From NCBI RefSeq assembly GCF_014982725.1, contig NZ_JADCJZ010000002.1, forward strand, positions 1 to 64,000: DNA of 64,000 bases, in the 5' to 3' direction. The position numbers were made by a program, and so were the translations under genes. Each line of letters begins with the position of its first letter. Position 1 is the stretch's first letter. Positions 7,915 through 18,710 of the stretch are shown one piece after another. The notes under the pieces are model-generated. The model had not been told where the DNA came from. It saw nothing but the letters and a program-made list of their open reading frames with translations, and made no database searches. The stretch comes from Thermophilibacter gallinarum (lineage in GTDB: Bacteria > Actinomycetota > Coriobacteriia > Coriobacteriales > Atopobiaceae).

Positions 7915-9135
7915 ATGGCAGAGATGCTCACGCTCGAGGCCTTCGAGGAGGCGTCCGAGAAGGTCCGCGAGGTCACGCTCGAGACCAAGCTCGTGGAGAG
8001 CCCGCACTTCTCGGCGAGCACGGGCAACCGCGTGTGGCTCAAGCCGGAGAACATGCAGCGCACGGGCGCCTACAAGGTACGTGGCGCCTACTACAAGATC
8101 TCGACCCTCTCGCCCGAGGAGCTGGGCCGCGGCATCGTCACCGCGAGCGCCGGCAACCACGCCCAGGGCGTGGCCTTCGCCGCCACGCGCGCCGGGGCGC
8201 GCTCCGTGGTCGTCATGCCCGAGACCACGCCGCTCATCAAGGTCGAGCGCACCAAGCACTACGGCGCCGAGGTCGTGCTGCGCGGCGACGTCTACGACGA
8301 GGCGTGCGAGGAGGCGATGCGGCTCGCCGAGGAGGAGGGCTACACCTTCATCCACCCCTTCAACGACCCGTGCGTCTCCACCGGCCAGGGCACGATCGCC
8401 ATGGAGGTCGTCCAGGAGCTGCCGCTCGTGGACACGATCCTCGTGCCGGTGGGCGGCGGCGGCCTGGCCTGCGGCGTTGCGACCTTCGCCAAGCTCTACA
8501 ACCCCAAGATCCGCGTCATCGGCGTGGAGCCCGAGGGCGCGCCCTCGCTCACGGCCGCGCTCGAGGCGGGACATCCCGTAAAGCTGCCGGGCGCCAACAC
8601 CATCGCCGACGGCACCGCCGTCCTGGAGGTTGGCGACAAGGTCTTCCCGTACCTGCAGCAGAACCTCGACGACGTCATGACCGTGCCCGACGACGAGCTC
8701 GTGGTCGCGTTTCTCGACATGGTCGAGAACCACAAGATGATCGTGGAGAACTCGGGCCTGCTCACGGTGGCCGCGCTCAAGCACCTGCCGGCCGAGAACA
8801 AGCGCGTGGTCTCGATCCTCTCCGGCGGCAACATGGACGTCATCACGATGAGCTCGGTGGTGCAGCACGGCCTCATCATGCGCGACCGCATCTTCACCGT
8901 GAGCGTGCTGCTCCCCGACCGTCCGGGCATGCTCGTGCGCGTGGCCTCCACCATCGCGGAGCAGAACGGCAACGTCATCAAGCTCGAGCACAACCAGTTC
9001 GTCTCGACCAACCGCAACGCCGCCGTGGAGCTGCGCGTCACGATCGAGGCCTTTGGCACCGAGCACAAGCACCAGATCGTGGAGGCCCTCAAGGCCGCCG
9101 GCCTCACCCCAACCCTCGTCCAGACCTCGCTGTGA
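7915..9135 (+). CDS. ilvA: Threonine ammonia-lyase with ACT domain
   Basis: PLP enzyme that deaminates threonine to 2-oxobutanoate, the first committed step to isoleucine. Fold-type II catalytic domain at about 1-320 with the PLP lysine K54 in GAYKVRGAYYK, the SAGNHAQG substrate loop near 78, and the phosphate-binding GGGGLACG near 180. A single ACT domain from about 330 (FTVSVLLPDRPGMLVRVAS) suggests allosteric control by an amino acid. The 406-residue length is the short, one-ACT form. The ribosome site AAAGGAG is ideally spaced. It heads the ilv cluster but is separated from ilvD by a repeat array and a leader, so it has its own transcription unit. Confidence 0.94.
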   Translation: MAEMLTLEAFEEASEKVREVTLETKLVESPHFSASTGNRVWLKPENMQRTGAYKVRGAYYKISTLSPEELGRGIVTASAGNHAQGVAFAATRAGARSVVVMPETTPLIKVERTKHYGAEVVLRGDVYDEACEEAMRLAEEEGYTFIHPFNDPCVSTGQGTIAMEVVQELPLVDTILVPVGGGGLACGVATFAKLYNPKIRVIGVEPEGAPSLTAALEAGHPVKLPGANTIADGTAVLEVGDKVFPYLQQNLDDVMTVPDDELVVAFLDMVENHKMIVENSGLLTVAALKHLPAENKRVVSILSGGNMDVITMSSVVQHGLIMRDRIFTVSVLLPDRPGMLVRVASTIAEQNGNVIKLEHNQFVSTNRNAAVELRVTIEAFGTEHKHQIVEALKAAGLTPTLVQTSL

Positions 9136-9164
9136 GACCCGGCGCCGCGCCGTCGCACGGAGCG

Positions 9165-9388
9165 CGTCCCGGAATCGGCGACCTTCCGCGCCTTCGCGCG
9201 AGGCACGTCCCGGAATACGGGAGGTTCCCCGCCGACAAGCGCCCTTCGAGGTAGAACACCTCGAATTCCCGGACATCCCGCGCAGAACGTCGCCGATTCC
9301 GGGACGACGCTCCCCCGCCGGTGTGGAAGGTCGCCATTTCTGGGACGGCGCCGCGCCCGCGCGCGAGAAGCCCGACGATTCCGGGACG
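9165..9388. repeat. Inverting array of 41-bp-phased repeats (array A)
   Basis: Two forward copies of CGTCCCGGAATCGGCG-like units start at 9165 and 9206, exactly 41 bp apart. A central ATTCCCGGACA follows near 9264. Three reverse copies (CGATTCCGGGACG type) lie near 9290, 9331 and 9370, so the whole tract is a long imperfect palindrome. Members carry either CTTCCGCG or CTTCTCGC tails. The same design recurs at 54375-54592 and, truncated, at 59022-59110. No long ORF with coding character runs through it. It occupies the first half of the 596-bp gap between ilvA and ilvD; 9389-9497 shows nothing clear except a TAGAGT box at 9478. Confidence 0.85.
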
Positions 9389-9497
9389 ACGCACGGAAGG
9401 CCATCCATGCGACCTGCCGCTCGGGGGTGGAAACGATACCGTTCGCGGGAGGTCACGGGGCGGAAACACGCGCCGCGTAGAGTGTCCCCACCGAGCA

Positions 9498-9690
9498 AAT
9501 GCGATGACAGGGCCAGTACGGGCCGCATCCGTCCCACAGCGAGCGGGCAGCGTGAGAACCCGCGTCGGACGGTCCGGAAGACTCCCTCGAGCAGCTCGCG
9601 AGAACCTCCGCACGTGAAGCGGGCCACCCCCGCAGACGTGCCGAGAAGTACCGCGCGCCGGCGGCCACCGTGACGGCTTCGAGGTTCCGC
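9498..9690 (+). promoter_or_regulatory. T-box-like leader of the ilvD operon
   Basis: The 5' part resembles a T-box Stem I: GATGACAGGG...AGTA (9515-9518), then the distal loop pair AGCGAGC (9538-9544) and GTGAGA (9552-9557), with CCGTCC pairing to GGACGG between. A second hairpin follows (GCACGT with ACGTGC, inner GCGGG/CCCGC, 9610-9641), then GAGAAGTACCGCG (9643-9655). The last block matches the 3' half of the T-box motif but lacks the expected UGGN that pairs with the tRNA CCA end. A T-box sensing uncharged Ile, Leu or Val tRNA would make sense here. The specifier triplet could not be read with confidence. Confidence 0.45.
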
Positions 9691-9731
9691 CTCGCATTTC
9701 TCGCCAGCGACAAGAGAAAGCGAGGGAGGAC

Positions 9732-11396
9732 GTGGAACTGAGAAGCGACATGATCAAGCGGGGCCTGGCACGCGCGCCGCACCGGAGCCTGCTTGCGGCC
9801 GACGGTCTCACCGACGAGGAGCTCGACCGCCCGCTCGTTGCCGTGGTCTCCGCCCAGAACGAGGTCATCCCCGGTCACCTCCACCTCCAGCAGATCGCCG
9901 ACGCCGTGAAGGCCGGCATCCGCATGGCGGGCGGCACGCCCCTGCAGGTCAACACCATCGGCGTGTGCGACGGCATCGCGATGAACCACGAGGGCATGCA
10001 CTACAGCCTCACCTCCCGCGAGGTCATCGCCGACAGCGTGGAGTGCGCCGTCCAGGGCCACCAGTTCGACGCCATGGTCCTCATTCCCTCCTGCGACAAG
10101 ATCGTCCCCGGCATGCTCATCGCTGCGGCCCGTCTGGACATCCCGACCGTGCTCGTCTCCGGCGGCCCCATGCTCGCCGGCCGCGGCCGCGACGGCAGCC
10201 AGACCGACCTCAACTCCCTCTTCGACGCCGTGGGCCAGGTCACCGCCGGCACCATGACCGAGGAGGAGTGCTCCTGGCTCGAGAAGACCGCCTGCCCCAC
10301 CTGCGGCAGCTGCTCCGGCATGTTCACCGCCAACTCCATCTGCTGCCTCGCCGAGGCGCTGGGCATCGCCCTTCCTGGCAACGGCACCGTGCCCGCCGTC
10401 TACTCGGAGCGCATCCGTCTGGCCAAGCAGGCCGGCATGAAGGTCATGGAGCTGGTCGAGAAGAACGTCACGGCCCGACAGATCCTCACCTCCGCGGCCA
10501 TCCACAACGGCATGGTGCTCGACATGGCCTTCGGCGGCTCCACCAACACGATGCTCCACCTCACGGCCATCGCGCAGGCCGCCGGCTGCCCCGTCACGAT
10601 GGACGACTGGGACCGCGCCTCCGCCGAGACGCCCAACATCGTGCGCATCGCGCCGGCGGGCCCGCTCCACATCCAGGACCTCAACGACGCGGGCGGCGTC
10701 TCCGCCATCATCGGCGAGCTCGGCCGCACCGGGCACCTCGACATGAGCGCCCTCACCTGCCACGGCACCATGGCCGAGTGGGTCGCGGCCTGCCCGCCCG
10801 TGGACGGCGAGGTCGTCCGCAGCGTGGACGACGCCTACTCCCCCGACGGCGGCCTCAAGGTCATGCGCGGCAGCCTCGCGCCGGACTGCGGCGTCGTCAA
10901 GAAGAGCGCCGTCGACCCGGGCATGTGGCGGCACAGCGGCCCCGCGCGCGTCTTCGACTCCGAGGAGGAGGCCTGCAAGGCCATCTTCGGCGGGGCGATA
11001 AACCCGGGCGACGTGGTGGTCATCCGCTACGAGGGCCCGGCGGGCGGCCCGGGCATGCGCGAGATGCTCACCCCCACCTCCGCCATCTGCGGCATGGGTC
11101 TCGCGAGCTCGGTGGCCCTCATCACCGACGGGCGCTTCTCCGGCGCCTCCAAGGGCCCGTGCATCGGCCACGTCTCCCCCGAGGCGGCCGCCGGCGGTCC
11201 GATCGCGCTCGTCGAGGAGGGCGACGTCATCGACCTCGACATCCAGGCGGGAACGCTCGAGCTGCGCGTCTCCGACGAGGTCCTCGCCGAGCGGCGAGCC
11301 GCGTGGGAGCCGCCCGCGCCCAAGTACACCACGGGAGTCCTCTCCCGCTACGCAAAGCTGGTCACGAGCGCAGACAAGGGGGCCTATCTCTCATGA
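9732..11396 (+). CDS. ilvD: Dihydroxy-acid dehydratase
   Basis: Fe-S dehydratase converting dihydroxy-isovalerate and dihydroxy-methylvalerate to the 2-oxo acids of valine and isoleucine synthesis. The 554-residue protein shows the three cluster cysteine contexts: [12 protein letters not shown] (near 77), SCDKIVPGM (near 118) and [11 protein letters not shown] (near 188). The C-terminal [20 protein letters not shown] motif is also present, in pieces GRFSGAS and GHVSPEA. The start is GTG 9732 ([11 protein letters not shown]), the usual IlvD N-terminus, with GGGAGG directly upstream; ATG 9750 is the alternative. Its TGA overlaps the ilvB start. Confidence 0.95.
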   Translation: MELRSDMIKRGLARAPHRSLLAADGLTDEELDRPLVAVVSAQNEVIPGHLHLQQIADAVKAGIRMAGGTPLQVNTIGVCDGIAMNHEGMHYSLTSREVIADSVECAVQGHQFDAMVLIPSCDKIVPGMLIAAARLDIPTVLVSGGPMLAGRGRDGSQTDLNSLFDAVGQVTAGTMTEEECSWLEKTACPTCGSCSGMFTANSICCLAEALGIALPGNGTVPAVYSERIRLAKQAGMKVMELVEKNVTARQILTSAAIHNGMVLDMAFGGSTNTMLHLTAIAQAAGCPVTMDDWDRASAETPNIVRIAPAGPLHIQDLNDAGGVSAIIGELGRTGHLDMSALTCHGTMAEWVAACPPVDGEVVRSVDDAYSPDGGLKVMRGSLAPDCGVVKKSAVDPGMWRHSGPARVFDSEEEACKAIFGGAINPGDVVVIRYEGPAGGPGMREMLTPTSAICGMGLASSVALITDGRFSGASKGPCIGHVSPEAAAGGPIALVEEGDVIDLDIQAGTLELRVSDEVLAERRAAWEPPAPKYTTGVLSRYAKLVTSADKGAYLS

Positions 11397-13273
11397 TCAC
11401 CGTCGAGGAGAAGATCGCCCGGCGACAGCGCGCCATCGAGGGGCGCCCGTTCGGCCCGGGCAGCCACACCGAGCACGAGGGCAAGACCATGACCGGGGCG
11501 CAGGCCATCATCGCCAGCCTCGAGGCCGAGGGCGTGGACACCATCTTCGGCTACCCCGGCGGCCAGGCCATCAAGATCTACGACGCCCTCTACGACTCCA
11601 AGAAGATTCACCACGTGCTCGCCCGCCACGAGCAGGGCGCCACGCACATGGCGGACGGCTACGCCCGCGCCACGGGCAAGGTGGGCGTCGTGCTCGTCAC
11701 CTCCGGCCCCGGCGCCACCAACACCGTCACCGGCATCGCCACCGCCTACATGGACTCCGTGCCCCTCGTCGTCATCACGGGCCAGGTCACGCGCGGCGTC
11801 ATCGGCACCGACGCCTTCCAGGAGTCCGACATCGTGGGCATCACGATGCCCATCGTCAAGCACAGCTTCCTCCTGCAGTCGACCGACGACCTCACCAGGA
11901 CCTTCCGTGAGGCCTTCTACATCGCCTCGACCGGTCGACCGGGCCCCGTCCTCATCGACATCCCGAGCGACCTCTCCGGCTCCGAGATGGTCTTCCACTA
12001 CCCAGACAGCGTGAACGTCCCAAGCTACCGACCCACCTATCGCGGCAACGCGAAGCAGGTCAAGCAGGCCGCCCAGCTCATCTGCGAGGCAAAGCGTCCG
12101 CTCATCATGGCCGGCGGCGGCATCGTGGCGTCCCACGCCTGCCCCGAGCTCGTGGAGCTCGCCGAGCGCATGCAGATCCCCGTGGTCACGACCCTCATGG
12201 GCAAGGCCGCCATCCCCTGCTCCAACCCACTCAACCTCGGCCCCGTGGGCATGCACGGCTCCAAGTACGCCAACATGGCGGTCACCGAGTCCGACCTCAT
12301 CATCGCCGTAGGCGCGCGCTTCTCCGACCGCGTCACCGGCAAGGTCGACGAATTCGCCCCGCACGCCAAGATCATCCACATCGACATCGACCCGGCCGAG
12401 ATCGGCAAGATCATCAACCCGGACGTGCCGATCGTCGGCGACGCCAAGGTCATTCTCGCCGCCCTGAACGAGCGGCTGGAGAAGATGGACGCGCACGCCA
12501 ACTGCGAGGCCTGGCGCGACGAGGTCTTCGAGTGGCGCGAGCGCTGGCCGTTCTACACCTCCGACTTCGCCGACTACGAGGGCAAGATCGCCCCGGAGGT
12601 CGTGCTCGAGCACCTCTCCGACAAGCTCGACCCGCACGCCTCGATCGTCACCACCGAGGTCGGCCAGCACCAGATGTGGGCCCTGCAGAACATCCACCGC
12701 GAGCACGCGCGCACCTTCATCTCGTCCGGCGGCCTCGGAACCATGGGCTTCGGCTTCCCTGCCGCCATCGGCGCCAAGATCGGCTGCCCCGACGAGCAGG
12801 TCGTCTGCATCGCCGGCGACGGGTCGTTCCAGATGAACAGCCAGGAGATGGCCACCGCCAAGATCAACGACGTGCCGGTCAAGGTCCTCATCGTCGACAA
12901 CCGCGCGCTCGGCATGGTCCACCAGTGGCAGCACCTCTTCTACAACGACCGCTTCTCGTTCACCGAGCTCGCCGACAACCCCGACTTCGTGAAGCTCGCC
13001 GACGCCTACGGCTGGCGCTCGAGGCGCATCACCAAGCCCGAGGAGATCGACGCCGCACTCGACGAGATGCTCGCCTCTGACGAGCCGTACCTGCTCGACG
13101 TCATGATCCCGGCCGCCCAGACCGTCTACCCGATGGTCGCCCCCGGCGCCCCGATCGACGACATCATCGGCGCCCTCGACGTCACGCTCGGCGGCGTCCG
13201 CGTCACCGAGAAGGGCTTCGGCGAGGGCGGCCGCCCGCGCGTGAAGCCGTCGCACGAAGGAGTTGATGAGTGA
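11393..13273 (+). CDS. ilvB: Acetolactate synthase, large catalytic subunit
   Basis: TPP- and FAD-dependent enzyme that condenses pyruvate with pyruvate or 2-oxobutanoate, the common step of valine/leucine and isoleucine synthesis. The 626-residue protein has the three TPP-family domains. Catalytic Glu80 is in [15 protein letters not shown], and the TPP-binding [11 protein letters not shown]...DNRALGM lies near 480-510. The ATG overlaps the ilvD stop (ATGA), suggesting coupling. The N-terminus carries about 32 extra residues before the usual start MTGAQAI; an internal ATG at residue 33 could be the real start. It pairs with IlvN immediately downstream. Confidence 0.95.
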   Translation: MITVEEKIARRQRAIEGRPFGPGSHTEHEGKTMTGAQAIIASLEAEGVDTIFGYPGGQAIKIYDALYDSKKIHHVLARHEQGATHMADGYARATGKVGVVLVTSGPGATNTVTGIATAYMDSVPLVVITGQVTRGVIGTDAFQESDIVGITMPIVKHSFLLQSTDDLTRTFREAFYIASTGRPGPVLIDIPSDLSGSEMVFHYPDSVNVPSYRPTYRGNAKQVKQAAQLICEAKRPLIMAGGGIVASHACPELVELAERMQIPVVTTLMGKAAIPCSNPLNLGPVGMHGSKYANMAVTESDLIIAVGARFSDRVTGKVDEFAPHAKIIHIDIDPAEIGKIINPDVPIVGDAKVILAALNERLEKMDAHANCEAWRDEVFEWRERWPFYTSDFADYEGKIAPEVVLEHLSDKLDPHASIVTTEVGQHQMWALQNIHREHARTFISSGGLGTMGFGFPAAIGAKIGCPDEQVVCIAGDGSFQMNSQEMATAKINDVPVKVLIVDNRALGMVHQWQHLFYNDRFSFTELADNPDFVKLADAYGWRSRRITKPEEIDAALDEMLASDEPYLLDVMIPAAQTVYPMVAPGAPIDDIIGALDVTLGGVRVTEKGFGEGGRPRVKPSHEGVDE

Positions 13274-13752
13274 TGAACTACCTGCTCTCGGTTCTCGTCG
13301 AGAACAAGCCGGGCGTGCTCTCCCGCGTCACGGGTCTCATCAGCCGCCGCGGCTTCAACATCGAGTCGCTCACCGTCGCCCCCACCGAGGACGAGACGCT
13401 CTCCCGCATGACGATCATCGTCGAGGCCGACGAGGTCGGCTTCGAGCAGATCACCAAGCAGCTGCACAAGCTCGTCTCGGTCTACAAGATCTCCGACCTC
13501 ACTTACGAGGAGGCCGTCGAGCGCGAGCTCGTGCTCTTCAAGGTTCAGTCCTCGCCGGAGCGCCGCCACGAGGTCATCGAGATCGCCAACGTCTTCCGCG
13601 CCAAGGTCGTCGACGTGGGAAAGAACACGCTCACGATCGAGGCCACCGGCACCGCGAGCAAGCTCGACGCAATGGAGGACCTCTTCCGCAGCTACGGCAT
13701 CAAGCAGCTCACGCGCACCGGCAAGATTGCGATGTCGCGCGGCGCGCAGTAA
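13273..13752 (+). CDS. ilvN: Acetolactate synthase, small regulatory subunit
   Basis: Binds IlvB and confers feedback control by valine. The 159-residue protein has an N-terminal ACT domain (LLSVLVENKPGVLSRVTGL) and the typical C-terminal ALS regulatory domain (VVDVGKNTLTIEATG...SYGIKQLTRTG). Length matches the family. The ATG overlaps the ilvB stop by one base (TGATG); a GTG three bases upstream is also in frame. AAGGAG lies ten bases before the ATG. Confidence 0.95.
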   Translation: MNYLLSVLVENKPGVLSRVTGLISRRGFNIESLTVAPTEDETLSRMTIIVEADEVGFEQITKQLHKLVSVYKISDLTYEEAVERELVLFKVQSSPERRHEVIEIANVFRAKVVDVGKNTLTIEATGTASKLDAMEDLFRSYGIKQLTRTGKIAMSRGAQ

Positions 13753-13767
13753 GTCAAGGTAACAGGT

Positions 13768-13840
13768 GATCCAATTGGGGACAGACCCCTTTTGAATCAT
13801 CGCAATAATGATTCAAAAGGGGTCTGTCCCCAATTGGATC
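13768..13840. repeat. Perfect 33-bp inverted repeat, REP/RAYT-like palindrome
   Basis: Two perfect 33-bp arms (13768-13800, 13808-13840) enclose a 7-nt loop. Each arm contains GGGGACAGACCCC, itself a small hairpin of the kind seen in extragenic palindromes associated with REP-associated tyrosine transposases. No transposase lies in the window. It sits between ilvN and ilvC and would form a very stable RNA hairpin without a U-tract, so it could trim or stabilise the ilvDBN message. It is AT-richer than its surroundings, consistent with insertion. Confidence 0.85.
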
Positions 13841-13876
13841 AAAACGGCATCAACGGCTCAAGCAAAGGAGAAGAAC

Positions 13877-14875
13877 ATGGCCGTCGACATCTATTACGAG
13901 AAGGACGTGGACCCGAGCGTCATCCAGGGCAAGAAGGTCGCCATCATCGGCTACGGCTCCCAGGGCCACGCCCACGCGCTGAACCTCCTGGACTCCGGCG
14001 TCGACGTCCGCGTTGGCCTGCGCGAGGGCTCCAAGTCCGCCCAGGCGGCGCAGGAGGCCGGCCTCAAGGTCATGAGCATGGACGATGCGGCGGAGGAGGC
14101 CGACGTCATCATGATGCTCGTCCCCGACGAGACCCAGCCCAAGGTCTACGAGGAGCACGTCGCGCCGCACCTCAAGGCCGGCGACACCCTCGCCTTCGCC
14201 CACGGCTTCAACATCCACTACGGCTACATCAAGGCCCCCGAGGACGTCAACGTCATCATGTGCGCCCCCAAGGGCCCGGGCCACATCGTGCGCCGTCAGT
14301 ACACCGAGGGCTCCGGCGTGCCTGACCTCGCCTGCGTCTACCAGGACGCCACCGGCGACGCCTGGGACATCGTCCTCTCCTACTGCTGGGGCGTCGGCGG
14401 TGCCCGCTCCGGCATCATCAAGGCCACCTTCAAGGAGGAGACCGAGGAGGACCTCTTCGGCGAGCAGGCCGTCCTCTGCGGCGGTCTCGTCGAGCTCGTG
14501 AAGGCCGGCTTTGAGACCCTGACCGAGGCGGGTTACCCCGAGGAGCTCGCCTACTTCGAGGTCTACCACGAGATGAAGATGATTGTCGACCTCATGTACG
14601 AGTCCGGCATCCACTTCATGAACTACTCAATCTCCAACACCGCCGAGTACGGCGAGTACTACGCCGGCCCGCAGGTCATCAACGCCGAGTCCCGCGCCGC
14701 CATGAAGCGCATCCTCGGCCGCATCCAGGACGGCAGCTTCGCCCAGGAGTTCGTCGACGACTGCAACAACGGTCACAAGTGGCTGCTCGAGAAGCGCGAG
14801 GAGATCAACACCCACCCGATCGAGGAGACCGGCGAGAAGATCCGCTCCATGTTCTCCTGGATCAAGAAGGACTAA
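13877..14875 (+). CDS. ilvC: Ketol-acid reductoisomerase
   Basis: Isomerises and reduces acetolactate or acetohydroxybutyrate with NAD(P)H and Mg2+. The 332-residue class I (short) enzyme has the Rossmann motif [10 protein letters not shown] at 25-34. The downstream cofactor loop [11 protein letters not shown] contains Ser residues that often favour NADPH. The knotted C-terminal domain carries the metal/substrate motifs ending in [19 protein letters not shown] is spaced six bases from the ATG. Upstream in-frame codons run into the palindrome and lack family similarity, so ATG 13877 is the start. It is last in the ilv cluster, before a two-way terminator. Confidence 0.96.
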   Translation: MAVDIYYEKDVDPSVIQGKKVAIIGYGSQGHAHALNLLDSGVDVRVGLREGSKSAQAAQEAGLKVMSMDDAAEEADVIMMLVPDETQPKVYEEHVAPHLKAGDTLAFAHGFNIHYGYIKAPEDVNVIMCAPKGPGHIVRRQYTEGSGVPDLACVYQDATGDAWDIVLSYCWGVGGARSGIIKATFKEETEEDLFGEQAVLCGGLVELVKAGFETLTEAGYPEELAYFEVYHEMKMIVDLMYESGIHFMNYSISNTAEYGEYYAGPQVINAESRAAMKRILGRIQDGSFAQEFVDDCNNGHKWLLEKREEINTHPIEETGEKIRSMFSWIKKD

Positions 14876-14904
14876 GCGAGAAGAGCGTTCTTCTCGCCAC
14901 GCAA

Positions 14905-14938
14905 AAGGGGCTCGGCGCTAGATGACGCCGAGCCCCTT
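14905..14938. terminator. Bidirectional terminator between ilvC and malK
   Basis: A 13-bp perfect stem (AAGGGGCTCGGCG with CGCCGAGCCCCTT) and an 8-nt loop lie between convergent genes. On the minus strand the stem is followed by TTTTGC, so it should end the mal transcript well. The plus-strand tail is weaker. Confidence 0.85.
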
Positions 14939-14956
14939 CCCGTCTCCGTCCAGCCC

Positions 14957-16135
<1,179 letters not shown>

Positions 16136-16148
16136 GAGCGCTCCCTCC

Positions 16149-17648
16149 CTATCGATTCCCGACCGTCGGAACCCTGTCGAAGAGCTCCGCCTGCCGTCTC
16201 AGCCTTCTCACGAGCTCCGGCGTCGCGTAGTGCGCCGGCGCCCGCCACTTCCAGTTGGTCCCCACCGTGGAGGGGACGTTCATGCGGGTCTCCCCGCCCA
16301 GGCAGAGGACGTCCTGCATCTGGACTATCGCCGTATCGGCGACCGAGGACCAGATGCCGCGCATCATGCCCCAGCCCTCGCCCTCGCGCTCGTTGAGGCC
16401 GAGGTAGTCACGCGCGCGCTCCGCGTCCTCGGGGCAGGCGCCCGCGAGCCAGCCGAGCGCCGTGTCGTTGTCGTGCGTCCCCACGTAGGCGACGCAGTTG
16501 CGGGGATAGGCATGCGGCAGGTAGACGCTGCCGGAGCCGTCCACGCTGTCGAACGCGAACTCGAGGACCCGCATCCCCGGCAGTCCCGTCTCCTCGCGAA
16601 GGCGCGCGACGGAGTCCGTGAGGTAGCCCAGGTCCTCCGCCACGAGGCGCTCCGTGCCGCAGGTCTCGCGCAGCCGCTCGAAGAGCGCGGCGCCCGGCCC
16701 CTCCCGCCAGCGCCCCTCGCGCGCGTCCGGTGCGCCGAAGGGGATCGCGTAGTACGAGTCGAAGCCGCGGAAGTGGTCGATCCGCAAGATGTCGTAGAGG
16801 CGCAGCTGGTACGAGACGCGCTCGACCCACCACGCGTAACCGTCCCCGGCCATGCGCTCCCAGTCGTAGAGCGGGTTGCCCCAGAGCTGACCGCCCGCGG
16901 CGAACCCGTCCGGCGGGCAGCCCGCGACCTCCGTGGGGACGAGCCGCTCGTCGAGCTGGAACTGCCCGGGGTTCGCCCACACGTCGGCGCTGTCGGGCGC
17001 CACGTAGATCGGGATGTCGCCCATGAGCAGGACGCCGGAGCGCGCCGCATGCTCCCTGAGGCGGTCCCACTGCCGGAAGAAGAGGCACTGGACGCCCTGC
17101 CAGTAGTCGATGCGCTCGGCGAGGTCGTGCCGGGCGGCGGCGAGGGCTTCCTCGTCGCGACGGCGCAGGGGCTCCGGCCACGCACCCCAGGGCGCGCCCT
17201 GGCACGCGTCCTTGATTGCCATGAAGAGCGCGTAGTCCTCGAGCCAGGCGGACTCGCGGGCGCAGAACGACGCGAGCTCGGCGCCGCGCGTCTCGCGCAG
17301 CCGAGACACCGCCCGGCCCAGCACCTCGAGACGACCGCGGAAGAGCGCGCCGTAGTCCACGGAGAGCGGGTCGTCGCCCCACGGACGGCCCTCGTACTCC
17401 GAGCGCTCGAGAAGCCCCTCCTCGGCCAGGTCGTCGAGGTCGATCAGGTACGGATTGCCCGCGTAGGTGGAGAAGACCTGGTAGGGTGAGTCGCCGAAGC
17501 CCGTCGGGCCGATCGGGAGGATCTGCCAGACCGTCTGGCCCGCGGCGGCGAGGAAGTCTACGAACTCGCGCGCGGCGGCACCCATCGTGCCGACGCCCCA
17601 CGCGGAGGGCAGCGACGTGATCGCCATGAGAACACCCGAGCGCCTCAT
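16149..17648 (-). CDS. malQ: 4-alpha-glucanotransferase (amylomaltase, GH77)
   Basis: Cytosolic GH77 enzyme that disproportionates maltodextrins, transferring glucan units and releasing glucose. The 499-residue protein begins SGVLMAITSLPSAWGVGTMG and contains the GH77 landmarks ILRIDHFRGFDSYYAIP (nucleophile Asp of RIDHFRG), AEDLGYLTD (acid/base Glu) and VGTHDNDTALGW (transition-state Asp region). ATG 17648 overlaps the LacI stop in ATGA and follows GGGGAGGAGG. Its place between lacI and malK fits maltodextrin use after uptake. Confidence 0.95.
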   Translation of the reverse strand: MRRSGVLMAITSLPSAWGVGTMGAAAREFVDFLAAAGQTVWQILPIGPTGFGDSPYQVFSTYAGNPYLIDLDDLAEEGLLERSEYEGRPWGDDPLSVDYGALFRGRLEVLGRAVSRLRETRGAELASFCARESAWLEDYALFMAIKDACQGAPWGAWPEPLRRRDEEALAAARHDLAERIDYWQGVQCLFFRQWDRLREHAARSGVLLMGDIPIYVAPDSADVWANPGQFQLDERLVPTEVAGCPPDGFAAGGQLWGNPLYDWERMAGDGYAWWVERVSYQLRLYDILRIDHFRGFDSYYAIPFGAPDAREGRWREGPGAALFERLRETCGTERLVAEDLGYLTDSVARLREETGLPGMRVLEFAFDSVDGSGSVYLPHAYPRNCVAYVGTHDNDTALGWLAGACPEDAERARDYLGLNEREGEGWGMMRGIWSSVADTAIVQMQDVLCLGGETRMNVPSTVGTNWKWRAPAHYATPELVRRLRRQAELFDRVPTVGNR

Positions 17649-18694
17649 GACCTCCTCCCCTCTTCGGGTTCCACGGGCGTCGCGGGGAGCAGCGAGAGCA
17701 CGCTCTCCCTGCGCAGGAGTCGGAACGGCACGGACTCGTGCACGACACGCCCCTTCTCCCCACGGGTGGCCGCGAGCAGCGCCTCCACGCCCCTGCGGGC
17801 GAGAAGCCCCGTGTCCTGGCGCACCGTCGTGAGGCGCGGGACGCTGTACTGCGAGACGTCCACGCCGTCGAAGCCCACGATCGAGATGTCGAGGGGGACG
17901 CGGAAGCCGCGGTCGGTGACCGCGCGGAGCGCGCCGAGGGCGATCACGTCGCCGAAGGCGAAGATGGCGGTGAGGTCGTCCGCGCGCTCGAGCAGGCGCA
18001 TCGCCGCCTCGTAGCCCGCGCGCATCGAGAAGCGGCACGGCTCGTAGCAACGCTCGGAGTCGAAGCTCGCTCCATGGGCCGAGAAGGCCCGGGCGACGCC
18101 GGCCAGGCGGTGCTCGGACACCTCGCTGACCTTGCGGTTGCCGCCGAGCACGCCGATGCGCCGATGGCCGCACTCCCACAGGTAGTCGATGACGCTTGCC
18201 GCCGCCTCCTCGTCGTCGGTCGAGAAGGACGAGAGGCCCTTGAGCCCCCAGTCCTCTGCGGTGTTGGTGAGGAGCACGCACGGGGCGCCGATCTGGCCGA
18301 AGCCCTCCTTGAAGTTGCTGGGGTCCCCGCCCAGGAAGAGGAACCCCTTGGGGTGCCTGATCCTGTCGAGATGGACGGCGCGCGCCACCTCGTCGGCGTC
18401 CTCGTCGACGAAGTGGACGCGCGCCTCCTCGTCAGCCTCCGCGAAGAGGCCCTCGGCCTTCTCGATGATGTCGTTGAAGAGCAGGTTCTGCATGCCCTTG
18501 ACCATGATGGCAAACGAGGCCCTGTTCCTCGTCTTGAGGTGGCGCGCGTTGGTGTTGGGCTCGTAGCCCACCTCGCGGACCACCTCAAGAACGCGCTCGC
18601 GCGCGCGGTCGCTGACGCCGGGGTGGTCGTTGAGCACGCGGGAGACGGTGCCCAGGCTGTATCCGGAGAGTCGAGCGATGTCCCTGATGTCCAC
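17645..18694 (-). CDS. LacI/GalR-family regulator of the mal operon
   Basis: A 349-residue repressor with an N-terminal helix-turn-helix (IRDIARLSGYSLGTVSRVLN, residues 3-22), the hinge segment NARHLKTRNR, and a periplasmic-binding-protein-like sensor domain (about 60-330) including DDLTAIFAFGDVIALGAL and ISIVGFDGVDVSQY. It lies inside the operon between malG and malQ and should sense a maltodextrin or glucoside. GAAACGTTTC palindromes in the operon promoter are its likely targets. The ligand is inferred from context only. Confidence 0.92.
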   Translation of the reverse strand: MDIRDIARLSGYSLGTVSRVLNDHPGVSDRARERVLEVVREVGYEPNTNARHLKTRNRASFAIMVKGMQNLLFNDIIEKAEGLFAEADEEARVHFVDEDADEVARAVHLDRIRHPKGFLFLGGDPSNFKEGFGQIGAPCVLLTNTAEDWGLKGLSSFSTDDEEAAASVIDYLWECGHRRIGVLGGNRKVSEVSEHRLAGVARAFSAHGASFDSERCYEPCRFSMRAGYEAAMRLLERADDLTAIFAFGDVIALGALRAVTDRGFRVPLDISIVGFDGVDVSQYSVPRLTTVRQDTGLLARRGVEALLAATRGEKGRVVHESVPFRLLRRESVLSLLPATPVEPEEGRRS

Positions 18695-18710
18695 GACGCC
18701 CCCTCTCGTC

